Positions 1 through 10,654 of a stretch of 64,000 nucleotides of DNA are shown piece after piece. The position numbers were made by a program, and so were the translations under genes. The notes under the pieces are model-generated. The model saw only the letters and a program-made list of their open reading frames with translations, had not been told where the DNA came from and ran no database searches. This DNA comes from Choanephora cucurbitarum. Lineage: Eukaryota; Mucoromycota; Mucoromycetes; Mucorales; Choanephoraceae. Numbering within the stretch: position 1 is the stretch's first letter; every line of letters begins with the position of its first letter. The stretch lies in assembly GCA_025331435.1 (NCBI GenBank), contig JAIWNI010000021.1, forward strand, positions 186,001-250,000, in the 5' to 3' direction.

Positions 1-1
1 T

Positions 2-190
2 GAATCACCATCTTACCTTGGACATATTGTCATGCAGTTTACAAGACAAGTGATGCGACCCAAGATTGTACTGCCCATGTTCTTTATGATCGTCCTTTTG
101 TTTGATCTTGAAGGCTCTCTTGATCTAGATGATGATTTGTTTAATGATGACAATGATGACAATGATGACAATGCCTCTCATCCTGAATAA
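2..190 (+). CDS. C-terminal end of an unidentified membrane protein (partial)
   Basis: An open frame enters from the left edge and stops with TAA at 188-190. It gives about 62 residues: a basic stretch, a hydrophobic segment (around IVLPMFFMIVLLF) that could be a final membrane span, then a very acidic tail with three DDN repeats encoded by a 9-bp direct repeat. The upstream part lies outside the window, so neither family nor function can be named. The hydrophobic segment followed by an acidic end suggests a membrane protein with an exposed acidic tail, which is inference. Confidence 0.55.
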   Translation, partial: ESPSYLGHIVMQFTRQVMRPKIVLPMFFMIVLLFDLEGSLDLDDDLFNDDNDDNDDNASHPE

Positions 191-401
191 ATCTTAATTT
201 GATAATCTATTTCTATTTTAATCAGTTCCTTTCTAAAGCATATAAAAGAAGAGAGAAAACTACGCGAAAACCAAGCGTGCGGGACACAAAAAAAAATATA
301 AAAAAGAAAAAAGGCTTCCAAAACTAGAATTTGTTAAATTCATTCTTTCTCTTTTTTTTTTTATAATTCTTTTTAGGCGAAAGCTACTTAATTAATACAC
401 T

Positions 402-1527
402 ATGGAAGATGGTATCACGATACAAGAAGATTCTGGCAGATATTTACAAGAATATATGCAAAGTAAAATACAAGCATAAACACGCTCAACATGATAAAAA
501 CTTATTGTTTTAAAAAAAAGGTTTAGAAAATCTTCCGAGTGAAATACAGTATCATTGGGCAGAAATACGAAATCGATATGATCAAGCCAAAGGTTTCTTT
601 TTATTTTTTTAAAAAAATGATTAAGAATTATAATTAAAATTTTAAGGTTGTCAAAAAAAACTTCTTTATTGTTGTAGCACCTGAAAAACGTATTCGATCA
701 GGACAACACGATCTCGCCAAGATTCACCGACAATGGTTTAGTGGAACACAAGATCCCATAGAGAAGAGAGATAAACTACTAAAGAACCAACCTATTATCA
801 TCAAGCGTATTCAAGAAGATTATCATCAACTGGAAGGACTTGCTGATGAACGAGTCATGTTAGCAGAAGAAGCACTCAGATTAGTCGATCGTCATCTGTC
901 TCGACTTCAAAAAGATCTCGATCAACACGATCTCGATCATCCCGAACTCGCTCCTCTTTTTCCTTCCAACACACCTTCTGTTTCATCGCTGCCACCGCCG
1001 TTTCCTTCCACGCGACATCATGGTAATTATGCCATATCGCATCGAACATGTAAATGAACATATCCTATCTAGAGAACAAGATGACTCATATCTTATTAGC
1101 AAGTGATTTAGAAAGCGATCATGATGATCCATTATTACCAGAAGAAACAGAAGAAGAGGAGGAAGGGGATTCTGAGGAAGAAGCATTAAGAAAGAAAAAA
1201 CGGGTTCAGTTAGAGATGAAGAAACGAAAAAAGAAAGATTCAGATGAACCACTCTATTGCTATTGTCAGCAAGTATCTTATGGGGAAATGGTAGCTTGTG
1301 ATGGAGAGGTAATACTGGATATTCAATTTCTTCTCTTGAACTTACATTTTACCTAGCATTGCCCTTATGAATGGTTTCATATGGATTGTGTGGGGTTAGA
1401 AGAACCACCAAAGGGTGCATGGTTCTGTGAGACATGTTCAGCAGAACTACGTAATAAGCGCAAACAAAGCATTCAGAGCATCACGAAACGAATGAAGAAA
1501 CGAAAAGACTCACATGCCCAAAACTAA
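402..1527 (+). CDS. ING-family PHD-finger protein (histone-mark reader)
   Basis: Five exons (402-462, 521-592, 678-1022, 1073-1308, 1357-1527) join in phase to a 294-residue protein. The N-terminal helical ING region begins [20 protein letters not shown] and continues through a PSEIQ-type helix. The middle is acidic then Lys-rich. The C-terminal PHD finger runs from YCYCQQ through VACD and [13 protein letters not shown] to GAWFCETC, with the usual Cys4-His-Cys3 order and the aromatic/acidic residues of H3K4me-binding ING fingers. ING proteins are subunits of histone acetyltransferase or deacetylase complexes (Yng1, Yng2 and Pho23 in yeast). Which one this is cannot be told from sequence alone. 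Its stop lies 49 bp from the convergent eIF3m stop. Confidence 0.88.
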
Positions 1528-1576
1528 CTTATATTTAATAATAATAACAAATGTAAATAAAATCTTTTTTTTTTAA

Positions 1577-3087
1577 TTATTTGGCATCAGTTGTTTCAAC
1601 AACAACAGAAGATTGACCTTGCAAAGCACCACCAGCAATCAATTTGGCATTTCCAATGACAGCCAAAATCTCATTTAAATTCTCCTTCCAAGCACTCAAA
1701 GATGTACTCAACTTCTTCCATTGTTCCTTACCAAACACACGATAGATACTACGGTGAACAATCACAGTCTTGTTCAATTGATCCAATTTGGCTTCAACCA
1801 AACCAGCACGAATGACATCAATCACCCACATCTCTACTTCTTCAACAGGGATTTGAAGACTGTTGGCAATTTCAGCATAGGTCAATTCACGAGAGAGGTT
1901 TTCGGATCCAAGAGAGGCCAAGGACAATAAACGAATCTTGTGTGTGTTGTTTTCGGCATGATCAATCACACTACCGTTGGCCTTTTCGAATGCTTGGTAT
2001 GTACTTAAGGTGCCGTTCAAGAAGATGTCGAGTAATTCGTATTCAGGAGTACCCTTGAGTTTCTGAATGGCGGTGTATTGAACAAGGTCCTCAAAGGCAA
2101 AGTAGTTTTCCATGGCAATAGCACGGCGAACAATATCCTTGGCTAACTTTTCAGCTTCCTTGTCTTCTCCAAGAGTCACTAAAGCCTTTAATGAGAAATC
2201 AAGGGCCAATTTTCTATACAAGAAATAAGTATATCAAGTCCTCGCAAGACAATAAAAACTGCTTACTCTTCACCAGCCTTCAATAAGACTTGACTTAAAT
2301 AGTTGTACAATTCGCGTTGAGTAGACTGATCAATACCCCATTGTTTGGCCCATGCATCAACATATTCTAATTGACCGTAAAGTGATTCTAATTCTTCAGC
2401 TTGTGAAGTGGCTTCAACTAATCCAACAAAAGCATGGTAACGAATAGGTGAGTTACCAGGAAGAGCATTGTACAAATTCAATAAGCTACAAAGCAATGAG
2501 CATAAGGAAAAGCATGATGATGTGGGTAATCTTACATCTTTTGCTTCAAACTGATCTTGTTGCTCTCGGTCTTGGTCAAGGTATCCACAAGCAATTGAAC
2601 AGTGTTGGAAAGAACAGCTTCAGGAGCATTCAAGACAGTGACAATCAACAAGTTGAAGGCACCTTCCACCTCTATTGACAAATACATCAATATCCACACC
2701 TTCTGTATTGCCTTTCTACTTTACCTCTATCACCTTCAGTCAAGAGAATAGAAGCATCCTTGGCGATTTCAGCATAGACAGCATCCTTTTTATCAGACTT
2801 TAAGATGGATTCAATATGCTTTACATAAGGTGCTTCCTTTTCACCTTCTTCATCTCTTAACTTGGAAATGTAGATGGCCAAGTCAATAATCTATCAGATT
2901 GTCGCATTAGTGGTTTTTGTAATAATAGAGGGAGGGGGGGGATCCATAACAACGATGTTATTAAAATAAGAAGGTTGACATGGCGTTGTTATGAGTAGTC
3001 TTTTTTTTTTTTGAAAGACGCGAATGAATCTGTATACTTTACTTGAGATTCAGCACCACCTTGAACAAAGATGTTGTTAGTAGACAT
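1577..3087 (-). CDS. eIF3m: Translation initiation factor eIF3 subunit m
   Basis: Five exons on the minus strand (3043-3087, 2725-2890, 2536-2671, 2267-2485, 1577-2213) give 400 residues, the usual eIF3m length. The start reads MSTNNIFVQGGAESQ. The C-terminal half is a PCI domain, and the segment IYRVFGKEQWKKLSTSLSAW matches the eIF3m hallmark (FGKQQWxxLxxxLxxWKxNL). All junctions keep phase. eIF3m is one of the PCI/MPN core subunits of eIF3, which bridges the 40S ribosome and mRNA; the COP9 subunit CSN7 is related but lacks this signature. The CDS is convergent with the ING gene. Its first intron (2891-3042, 152 nt) is longer than most here and contains a G7 run and a T12 run. Confidence 0.92.
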
Positions 3088-4062
3088 TATGTAGTGCTAA
3101 AGAAGAAAAAATGAAAGAAAGAAAAAGATATATATAAAATATAATAAAAGAGAAGGGGAAATCTAACTTTGAAGTCGGGTCGAAAAAAAACTGTTTTTTT
3201 TCTGCTATAGGGCTTACCCAGTGGCTTATCTGTCAAATCTTAGCCAAAGCATGTATTATTGTTGAGAACAATGCTTAGTGTTCAATGGGGACAACAATAA
3301 GTATTTGGTAATAAGAGGCAAGTCTCTTTTCCTATTCCTTTACTTAAAGGGATATACTATAGTCTTATAAATACGCTTTCAGTTCAAAGTGATCGATCAT
3401 TGATATGCAGTTGGTTGTTCTAATTCAGGCAGGAAACAACACACACATGGGGAGAAGAATGAATGATTCTACTGTTATACAGTTTGAAATACTTGATTCA
3501 ACAGCAAGGTTTTTTTTTTTCGAGAAAAAAAGAAAGAAAGAGAACAATTGATATAGAAAGTGCCATGTTTCTCTCTGCTTGAACCAAATGTAATGTCATA
3601 CTTGGACCATGCTCACAAAGTTGAGTGACACAATCATGCAACGTTTTCTTTCGTTCTCTTTTCTTTGATAAAGAATGTTTGACAGCTTCAAGAGTTATTC
3701 TTTGCTATGAAATTTTTTTTATCAAAAGACAAAAACCTAGTCACTATCAACAGTAAGAATAATGCTTTCTCTCTCTCTCTCTCTCTCTTTTGATGAAGCT
3801 TCTCCCTTGTTTCTTCTGTTTTTGAGAGAGAGAAACTTAAAGCAAAAGTTACACTATGCATCTTATCTTCCAAGCAAAATATAAGCCTTTGTTTTCTCTT
3901 TCTTTTTTTTTTGGCTTTATTCCCAATTCAAAGACTTACCTCATAATTCAACTAAAAAAAAACCAGAAGCTGACATTTAAAAAATAAAAAGCCTTTTCAT
4001 GTAAAGGCTAGTTGTCATATCAACTTTTTTTTTCCTTAATTTTATCTTTTTTTAAAAACAAG
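3088..4062. other. Divergent intergenic region with simple repeats
   Basis: This 975-bp space lies between the starts of eIF3m (minus) and the CHCHD5-like gene (plus), so it should hold both promoters. It has poly-T and poly-A runs and a CT dinucleotide tract at about 3768-3789. Short open frames here have no family features. No other motif stands out. Confidence 0.5.
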
Positions 4063-4435
4063 ATGGATGATACATTGACTCAAGTCCGTGAAAAGTGCGC
4101 AATTCAACTAGAAGCCTATCAAAAATGTGTAGAGAGTAACCCTCATTCGTGGGACAAGAGTTGTATGGAACAAAAGAAGGCCTTGACAAAATGCTCAGAA
4201 GAAAAGTAAAGTAGGATTGAATTGTTCATTCATTATTCACTCACACCTATTTTGAAGTGTTGGCATTTTGAAATATGTCAAAGAACATTGTACAAGACAA
4301 ATCAGCGCTTATGACCAATGCTTATCAGCCAACACAGAAAAGCCTGAAGAATGTGTTCAAGCCTTAAAGGATCTCTACCTGTGTACTGAAGCTACTTCTA
4401 CTGCTTACCGTGAACAACAAAGAAAAGCAAACTAA
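4063..4435 (+). CDS. Twin CX9C mitochondrial protein, CHCHD5/Mix14-like
   Basis: Two exons (4063-4205, 4258-4435) encode 106 residues. Four exact C-x9-C motifs are visible: CAIQLEAYQKC, CMEQKKALTKC, CTRQISAYDQC and CVQALKDLYLC, so there are two tandem CHCH hairpins. The spacing and the W between the first two motifs match CHCHD5 of animals and Mix14/Mic14 of yeast. Such proteins enter the mitochondrial intermembrane space through the Mia40 disulfide relay; the precise role of this one is unknown. I start at 4063 because the in-frame extension upstream is poly-Phe/Leu from a T-rich leader. The stop is only 9 bp from the stop of the convergent SDHAF1 gene. Confidence 0.88.
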
Positions 4436-4444
4436 ATAGATTTA

Positions 4445-4748
4445 TTATAAATGGATATCTTTAACGCCTTTTTGTGAATATGTTTCGAATTGTTTTCTGC
4501 CCTTTCTAAGCATGTATTCAATTGTAGCAAAATCTGTTTTACGTATTGAATGTTCTTTAAACTCTCTTCTGATAAATGCATGAAATCTAGGTCTTGTTTC
4601 CTATGTATGATTTGTCTTAGTGAAGCCCTCTTTTTTGTTATAGTAAATCTCTCTTTACTGTTGGTTTCTCTCTTGCTGCGCGGAAACATTGTCTATAGAA
4701 ACTAATGACTTCGTTTTGTAGACCGGATCTTTTGAAGGGTGCTGGCAT
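4445..4748 (-). CDS. SDHAF1: Succinate dehydrogenase assembly factor 1 (SDHAF1/Sdh6), LYR family
   Basis: Two exons (4659-4748, 4445-4600) joined across a 58-nt phase-0 intron give 81 residues. The N-terminus MPAPFKRSGLQNEVISFYR carries the LYR-type tripeptide as FYR. After the splice come RPRFHAFIRREFKEH and DFATIEYMLRKGRKQFE, the diagnostic SDHAF1 C-terminal block. SDHAF1 acts in the mitochondrial matrix, where it recruits the Fe-S transfer machinery to the SDHB subunit of complex II. An unspliced reading switches frame and loses the family match, so the intron is well supported. Upstream in-frame Met residues lie in a hydrophobic, T-rich leader and are less likely starts. Tail-to-tail with another mitochondrial factor. 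Confidence 0.87.
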
Positions 4749-5790
4749 AATTATTTTTCCAAATAAAAAAAAAAGAAAAAGAGAAATTGAAATTAGATGA
4801 AAGGGTCTTTTTTTATGCACCCCCAGTAAGCTAATTTTTTACAAAAAAAAAAGTAGCTGTCATAGAAACACCTTTCTTTCAGTTTAATTCTTTACTAAAC
4901 ATGAACAAGAAATAGAGAGAAAGGAGACGGTTGAATATAAGAAGAAAAGATGAGCTGTTGGTAATAGCATGAGAGTATGTTCAAAAGTGCTGAATTTATC
5001 TTCAAGCATAGGCAACTGTTTATGTAACTATGAACAAAATATGACATGAAGGGAGACTCCTTTTCTTAGTTATAATGTCTTATTATCGCTGGTATCGATT
5101 TAGACTATTTTTATGGTGTGCTCATCAACATATGCAGGCAGTAACAAGATCAATTAATTCTGTTACTGTCCTTTGCTTCACTATTGTTTGTATTTAGTCA
5201 CTGAACAATAAAATTTATTATTTGCAGAGAATATATAAATGAACTAGCATGCTTTCTTTTACAGTGCTGTTTTAATGCAGACAGAGAAATGACTTTAGGT
5301 ATATGTTGCTTTTCCTTCTCTTTTTTATTTGTAAACTAAAGCAATGTAAGCTCGTATTGCATTTCTTGGAAGAGAACAGTTTCTGTTTAAGATAGATCAT
5401 AAGCATCTTCCTTCATGCTTTATAGCACTAAAGATGTAATTAATTGGTGCAAGATGAACACATTGGGTTGCGCAAAATAAATTTTGATAGCTTCACAAAA
5501 CCCTTACGTACTAAACTCGTGCTAAAGAATAATTAAGTGCTTGGCTTATTAACCTCTCTTGTTCTATTTGATCTAGAACATGCATGCGTATAACTGAAAC
5601 TAAAGTCATTTGAGTGTTCAACCAATGCATTTCAAAATATGCTTGGCTCAATAAATCAAAACGAAAAAGCATCATTTTAAGCAGTCATTGATTATTTCAT
5701 ATAGAATAAATACACTCTATGCGTGTTATGAAAGAAACCTCTAATTGATAAATGATAATGTCTTTTTTTTAAAAAAAAATGAAAAACAAA
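4749..5790. other. Intergenic, nothing recognised
   Basis: About 1.04 kb with no supported coding region. It contains the SDHAF1 upstream side and the downstream side of the Ser/Thr-rich gene. AT-rich with short homopolymers only. Confidence 0.5.
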
Positions 5791-6965
5791 CTAGTACTGA
5801 TTACGAGTAACTGATGGAGTACGCTCTATACTAGGATGGTAATAAGAAGAAGGGATTTCAGACATACGTCCACCACCACCACCATTGAACACACTGTATT
5901 CTGACTTGGGACGGAAGGTTTCCATACCCCTTTCACGTCGTTGCTTTCTATAACGTGCAACAGCTACAAACGCTAAGAAGCCCAGTAAGAGAGCGCCACC
6001 AACGCCGCCTACGATACCACCGATCAATGCTTTCTTTTGAGCACCATTATCGCTGTTATCAGTTGCTTCTGCTGCAACAGCATTGATAGAAGGTGGTGTA
6101 CTCAAACTGGTTGTGGAAGAGGGTGCAATCATCGTGCTAGTGGGTACTGCGCTCGTGGAAATGATAGGATCTAAAGTGGTGCTCGTGGTAGGTTCCAGAG
6201 TAGAAGTGATTTGAGCTGTCTCCAGAGTGGTGGTAGGTTCTAAGGCAGAAGTGATCTGAGTGATTACTGAATCGATGGTTGTCGTGATATCTAATGGTTA
6301 AGATGAGTCCATGTTCAAACTGACTCTTGTTGTGGTCTTTTACCTTGATCCACTGTTGATGTGGGCAGGATATCAGCTATAAGGAGTGTTATTTAAGGCA
6401 CAAATGAATCGTTATTTTCTTATTACCTTCTGTAGAAGTGGCAAGTGGTTCAGTGCTGGTCTCATCTGAAGTACCTATGTAATTTAAATGATGAATAACT
6501 TTCCTTTATGTCACTGTATAGAGAGAGAGAAAATTGAAGAAACGACAGTTAGTTTTTTTTATTATGTTTTTGATTTAAGACTACACGTGTCATATACTAA
6601 TACAGAATGACTTTTTTTTTGTAGTACAGTGTCCTATCTAGCTCTATATTTGCTAATTGTATGTATTGCTTACCATCCTCTTCACTCTCATCATCATTGT
6701 AGTCATCCCCATCAACATTGCTATCATCCTCATCATCATCATTACCATCATATTGATTGGATTCTTCAGTACTATCATCTTCATTACTGTCAGCATCATT
6801 TGAGGTATCTACATCAGTGCTAGAGTCTACATCAGTGCTGGAGTCCTCTTCAGTACTGGAGTCTACATCGGTACTGGAGTCTCCGTCAGCACTAGAGTCC
6901 TCTTCAGTGCTATAATCGTCTTCATCATCAGCACGCTTTTGAATCAAGATATGAGTGGGTGCCAT
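5791..6965 (-). CDS. Ser/Thr-rich single-pass membrane protein (wall-sensor-like)
   Basis: Four exons (6674-6965, 6427-6474, 6344-6376, 5791-6290) give about 290 residues; all three introns are phase 1. The first exon encodes an acidic repeat region built from DSSTDVDSSTEEDSST-like units. The two mini-exons (48 and 33 nt) and the start of the last encode a Ser/Thr/Pro stalk with repeated LEPTT. Then comes one transmembrane segment (IGGIVGGVGGALLLGFLAFV), a basic YRKQRRER stop-transfer and a cytoplasmic tail with a poly-Gly patch. The layout resembles fungal Wsc/Mid2-type surface proteins, but no WSC domain is visible. The chosen start lacks a signal peptide; residues QKRADDED resemble a Kex2 site, so a 5' signal exon may be missing. 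Confidence 0.68.
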
Positions 6966-8242
6966 TTTATACTGAAAGGAGTGAATGTATAGGCTATATA
7001 GACTTCAAAGGAATGGAAAGGAAAGTTGTTGAAATAAAGAAAAGAGAAAGAAAAGAAAGAAAAGAAATATCAAATCTAGGCATTATCTGACAGACGATGG
7101 TAGTACTTGGTAGCGGTAAATCAAATGGAAACACTGTATATAGAAGGAAACTGAGAGTGGTGCGATTGTTGCCAATTTGAGAATGCAGATCTTTAGAAAT
7201 AAAAGAGCGTCTCTTGTTGACCTGTTTCTCAAGAAATGCTATATATACAAGAAACAATAGAAAAAGGTAATAACAAATAAAGAAATCTAATTTGGTGTGT
7301 TTCTCTTTAAACAACTATGTCTTATATCACTTGATAAAGACGAACTGTTGCTTCTTACGCACTGACCATAAGTAGGTTCTTGATGCAACCGATCTAAGTG
7401 TCTTGAGTACAACATCTCTCTTGTGTTTATTTTCTTTAGGCTGAGTTTAAACCAAACCTGATACTCTTGGGCATGACTTGCAAGTTTGATCTTCTTTAAG
7501 GTGGTAAAGACTCAGCTAAGCCAAATTCAAAATGAGAGAGCGAGAGAAAAGCACACTTATACTCTCCATGTCTGTCTTCAAGCAACTCTGTTATTATTAT
7601 TATTTTTTTGACCAAATGAATACCTACAGCACCAACAAACACATGAGACATCTCCTGTTTCGTCTAGGCTAGACTTGTTCATTATGGCACTACCTATTTA
7701 TGACTGTCCATTTCTCATTTTTACCACTGGCTTCAAATATATATGTTGTCTCTTTTATTGTTCATATGGGCACTATAACTCGAAAATAAACCAGCCTGAA
7801 TACTGTCTGAATGATATACTTTCATTTCCTGAACTATGACAGTTTGCTTTATGAGAACAAGTCAGTTGACTAGATGTCTTTTGTTTCTGTTTGTTACCTA
7901 CACTTCTTCTTACAACAAAAGACGACTCTCGCCATCTATTGATACTCCGAAGACAGTCAATGTAACAGACAAACAGAATGAATCCTCATATCAGAAAAAG
8001 AAGTATCAATACGACAAGAGGCGTTTGTCTTTCAAGAAAACAAAAAGTCAGAATATATGTCAACTAGAACAACACTAAAGGAATACGCCTTCTACTCTAT
8101 CGCTGAGGAGTGCAACGAGTAGGCACACATTGAAGTTTGCTTAATTAGGTGTTGAATAGAATGCATTCATTTCTCTGCCTTGTCAGTAAGAGATCGTCAT
8201 GAATACAGTGTATGCGCTTACAAAAGAGAAAAATAGAATTAC
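6966..8242. other. Intergenic, nothing recognised
   Basis: About 1.3 kb of AT-rich sequence upstream of the Ser/Thr-rich gene. Open frames at 6994-7314 (minus) and 7836-8078 (plus) have biased, non-protein-like composition. The 3' part of the former (MPRFDISFLSFLSLFF) is hydrophobic and could be a signal-peptide exon for the gene downstream, but I found no phase-compatible splice joining them. Confidence 0.4.
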
Positions 8243-8344
8243 CTAGAGGCTGAATGTGGTACACAGACCAAAAATAGCTATGGTCACTAAAATAAAATAA
8301 AAAAGTTCTATACTTAGTTCCGGGAATTCAATATAAGCCTTCAT
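8243..8344 (-). CDS. Possible 33-residue membrane micropeptide
   Basis: Starting at the ATG at 8342-8344 on the minus strand, a 33-residue frame opens MKAYIEFPELSIELFYF and continues with one hydrophobic span, ending CTTFSL. Its N-terminal polar/C-terminal hydrophobic build and the pyrimidine-rich surroundings fit small tail-anchored subunits such as those of the oligosaccharyltransferase or respiratory complexes, but no family is recognised. It could equally be a chance frame. The longer in-frame extension upstream is Lys/Arg/Glu-rich from a purine-rich leader and is not believed. Confidence 0.28.
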   Translation of the reverse strand: MKAYIEFPELSIELFYFILVTIAIFGLCTTFSL

Positions 8345-8673
8345 CACTTGTTTTTTCCCTTCCTCTCTCTCTTTTTTTTTGACCTTTTTGTTTTTTCTTA
8401 ATTCTCGTTTTTCTTTTATACTATATACCACATATACTATGGGCCTTGGTAATTGTTGCTTTTGTATTCCTTTAAGGTAGAAAAGAAACAAATTTAGCTT
8501 ATGAATTGGTTTTAATTATCTTTCCCCCCATCCCCTTTTATATTATTTGACATTAGAGTTGGAGTGACTTCGATAGCCATTTTATCCTCTGTAAGTGTAT
8601 AACAAGAATTAGAGTAAAGTAGCTCATGTAGAATGATTAGGTCTTTTATATAGCTATCTTAATATTCTTACTA
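8345..8673. other. Intergenic, nothing recognised
   Basis: 329 bp between the possible micropeptide and the membrane gene at 8674; presumably the promoter of the latter. A sequence at about 8556-8596 resembles an exon followed by a GTAAGT donor, but its frame has no start codon. Confidence 0.35.
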
Positions 8674-9378
8674 ATGAATCGCCAAGGTAAAGGATAAAGC
8701 ATAAGCCATGATGGCCATGTACCTGATGTTGCTATTTTAGGATTCGATGAATTACCTCAGACTATGATATCTAGTACCCTAACACTATTTTGGGTATTTG
8801 TTGGTACTCTATCGCTCTTTGCAGCCTTCTCACTATTTGGCGTGATTGCTGGTCTGACAGTAAGTTGTGTTATCTTCAAGAAAGAGGATGTATATATACT
8901 CAAGGCTGAATAGCAAAACAAAACCATGATGAATATATTTCGGTTCCTCTATTGGACAGTAACACTCTTGCTGTTTATCTCATCTACAGCATTCTGGATT
9001 TATTTGATGATTCAACGAGATTCAGTGACAACAGGCTGTCAACAGTTTATGGCATTGAATGCAACCACTTCTATCACATCTACTTATTCACCAGTTACTT
9101 TACCTGATGGCACAGATGGGGGGTTATATCATGACTATTGTGCATCTCTTACTCGTCAAGTATTGATCATAAGTGGTGTGCTTGTGTTTGTGGGTAATCT
9201 TGTTCAGGTAAGGATCATAAGAGTGAGAGAGAAAGAGAGATGGTTGACGCCATTAGAATAGATCTATTTTGCTTCTGTTATTGGTGCCTATGCACGTCGT
9301 CTAAAGGCTGGTATGACATCTCAACATCAACAGTTACGGGATTTAGATGACTTTCCAGATAAAATGTCTATTTATTAA
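8674..9378 (+). CDS. Small multi-spanning membrane protein, unidentified
   Basis: Four exons (8674-8686, 8741-8859, 8914-9207, 9262-9378) join in phase to 180 residues. Three or four hydrophobic segments are visible: one around LFWVFVGTLSLFAAFSLFGV, one around YWTVTLLLFISSTAFWIYLM, and a pair around VLIISGVLVFVGNL and the following YFASVIGAYARR. Between the second and third lies a polar loop with two Cys residues (CQQFM, DYCAS) that could form an external disulfide, as in MARVEL- or SUR7-like fungal proteins. No family can be named. The first exon of only 13 nt is uncertain; an alternative start is the Met of MISSTLTLFW in exon 2. Confidence 0.6.
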
Positions 9379-10324
9379 GAAATCAATGTATCATTCATAA
9401 AGCCTCTTTTCTCTGTATACACTCTATTTTGGCATCCACTGGAAACCTCAAGTGACATACACAGCAAATGTTGTCAATGCTAAATATATGTCTATACTGA
9501 TCCAGTTAAACGCAATTGCACCTATGATTGTATCTACTCTCTATTATTAATGTTAGTACTACTTGAAATGATGAGTGTTGACGTCAGACATATAAACAAA
9601 GCAATAGATCATGATTAAGCTGTTTTCTCTCCCCTAGTATTGAGTAAGGAGGAAAGTGGTAACTTGAAACAAACCATCATGCATACAGATTGCATGCATC
9701 ATCTAAATTCAAAGCTTAATTCAATCTAACAGTCAACCACTGGAGAACAAGAGGAGAGTAAGTCTTCTTGCTCCTCTTTAGACAAAAGGAGGATTCTGTA
9801 ATAAATAGCTAACAGATTGTCTCATTTGACAGTTTATGCAGTCAAACTACAGGGCTTTATTTCCTGTGGATTTACTAGACTGACAAAATACCAGACCTCA
9901 TTCCTCTGTCTATTCTCTCTGATACCTATCTATCCTTATTGTTTATATATATTTGGCATAAAGGCATTTGGTCTCTGTTATGAAATTCATTCTCCTAGTA
10001 TATAGCTGATAGGCACGTGGATCTAACTCGTGAGCGCCAAAAACTCCTTTGTAACACTCCGAACTGAGAGTTATTTAAAGGCCTTAAGATCGAACTCTTG
10101 AAATTCATATCACCTTTTTTTTTTCTTCTTCTTTAACTTTTTTTTTTCTTAAACAACACAGAAAAAAAAAGGAAACGCTTTTATCTTTTGATTGGAGGTC
10201 TGACTTCTTCTTCTTTTGACACGTACATAAAAGAGAAGATCAATTTACGCTACAAGCTATACAAACACTACCCAAGGAAAAAAGACCTCTCTTCAATTGA
10301 TAACATTTACACTCTTTTTTTTTA
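9379..10324. other. Intergenic upstream of the acidic protein gene
   Basis: About 0.95 kb without a convincing gene. It holds a perfect CRE palindrome (9579-9586) and ends in T/CT-rich tracts just before the ATG at 10325, as usual for start sites in this window. The 62-residue frame at 9817-10005 looks like chance. Confidence 0.45.
9579..9586. promoter_or_regulatory. Candidate CRE/ATF site
   Basis: A perfect palindrome TGACGTCA, the consensus of bZIP factors of the CREB/ATF (fungal Atf1) group, lies about 740 bp upstream of the gene at 10325. Only the match is seen; binding is unproven, and one 8-mer can occur by chance in 64 kb. Confidence 0.2.
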
Positions 10325-10654
10325 ATGACCACTCAAATGAATTTTAATGAATCTTCAAGGGAAGAATTGCCTCAATTCACTTCTCAAGAATACGCCTCTG
10401 AACAAAGCTATTTTAATGACTACGACCAAGAAATGATAAATGCTGTAAATGAAGCTGATTGTTATGACTACCCAAAAGAGGAAGAAGATGTTTACATCAT
10501 TGATGAAGGCCTTTTAAAGCTTATTTTGGACGTTCAATCTTATCTCGCTGAAGCACCTCAAGACTCACCACTCTTTGCACTACAATACAAAATGTACACT
10601 TATCTTAGGCAAAGAGCATCTGAATTAGGCATGGATGTTTCTTCACTTTTGTAG
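10325..10654 (+). CDS. Acidic protein of unknown function (109 aa)
   Basis: A single uninterrupted frame from ATG 10325 to TAG. The N-terminal 60 residues are rich in Glu, Asp, Tyr and Ser (EEEDVYIIDEG), probably disordered. The last 45 residues look like two amphipathic helices (LLKLILDVQSYLAE and FALQYKMYTYLRQRASELGM). A long pyrimidine leader precedes the ATG, which fits a transcribed gene. It stands alone, with 0.9 kb upstream and 2.4 kb downstream empty. No family recognised; the helical C-terminus suggests a protein-protein interaction module, which is inference. Confidence 0.6.
   Translation: MTTQMNFNESSREELPQFTSQEYASEQSYFNDYDQEMINAVNEADCYDYPKEEEDVYIIDEGLLKLILDVQSYLAEAPQDSPLFALQYKMYTYLRQRASELGMDVSSLL

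Noticed and set aside
4432..4689. 85-codon unspliced frame over SDHAF1
   Set aside because: It reads the gene in the wrong frame; splicing at 4601-4658 recovers the SDHAF1 signature.
6629..6823. His/Tyr-rich plus-strand frame
   Set aside because: Antisense shadow of the acidic Asp/Ser repeats of the membrane protein on the minus strand.
7836..8078. 80-codon plus-strand frame
   Set aside because: Lys/Ser/Gln-rich chance frame without neighbours or motifs.
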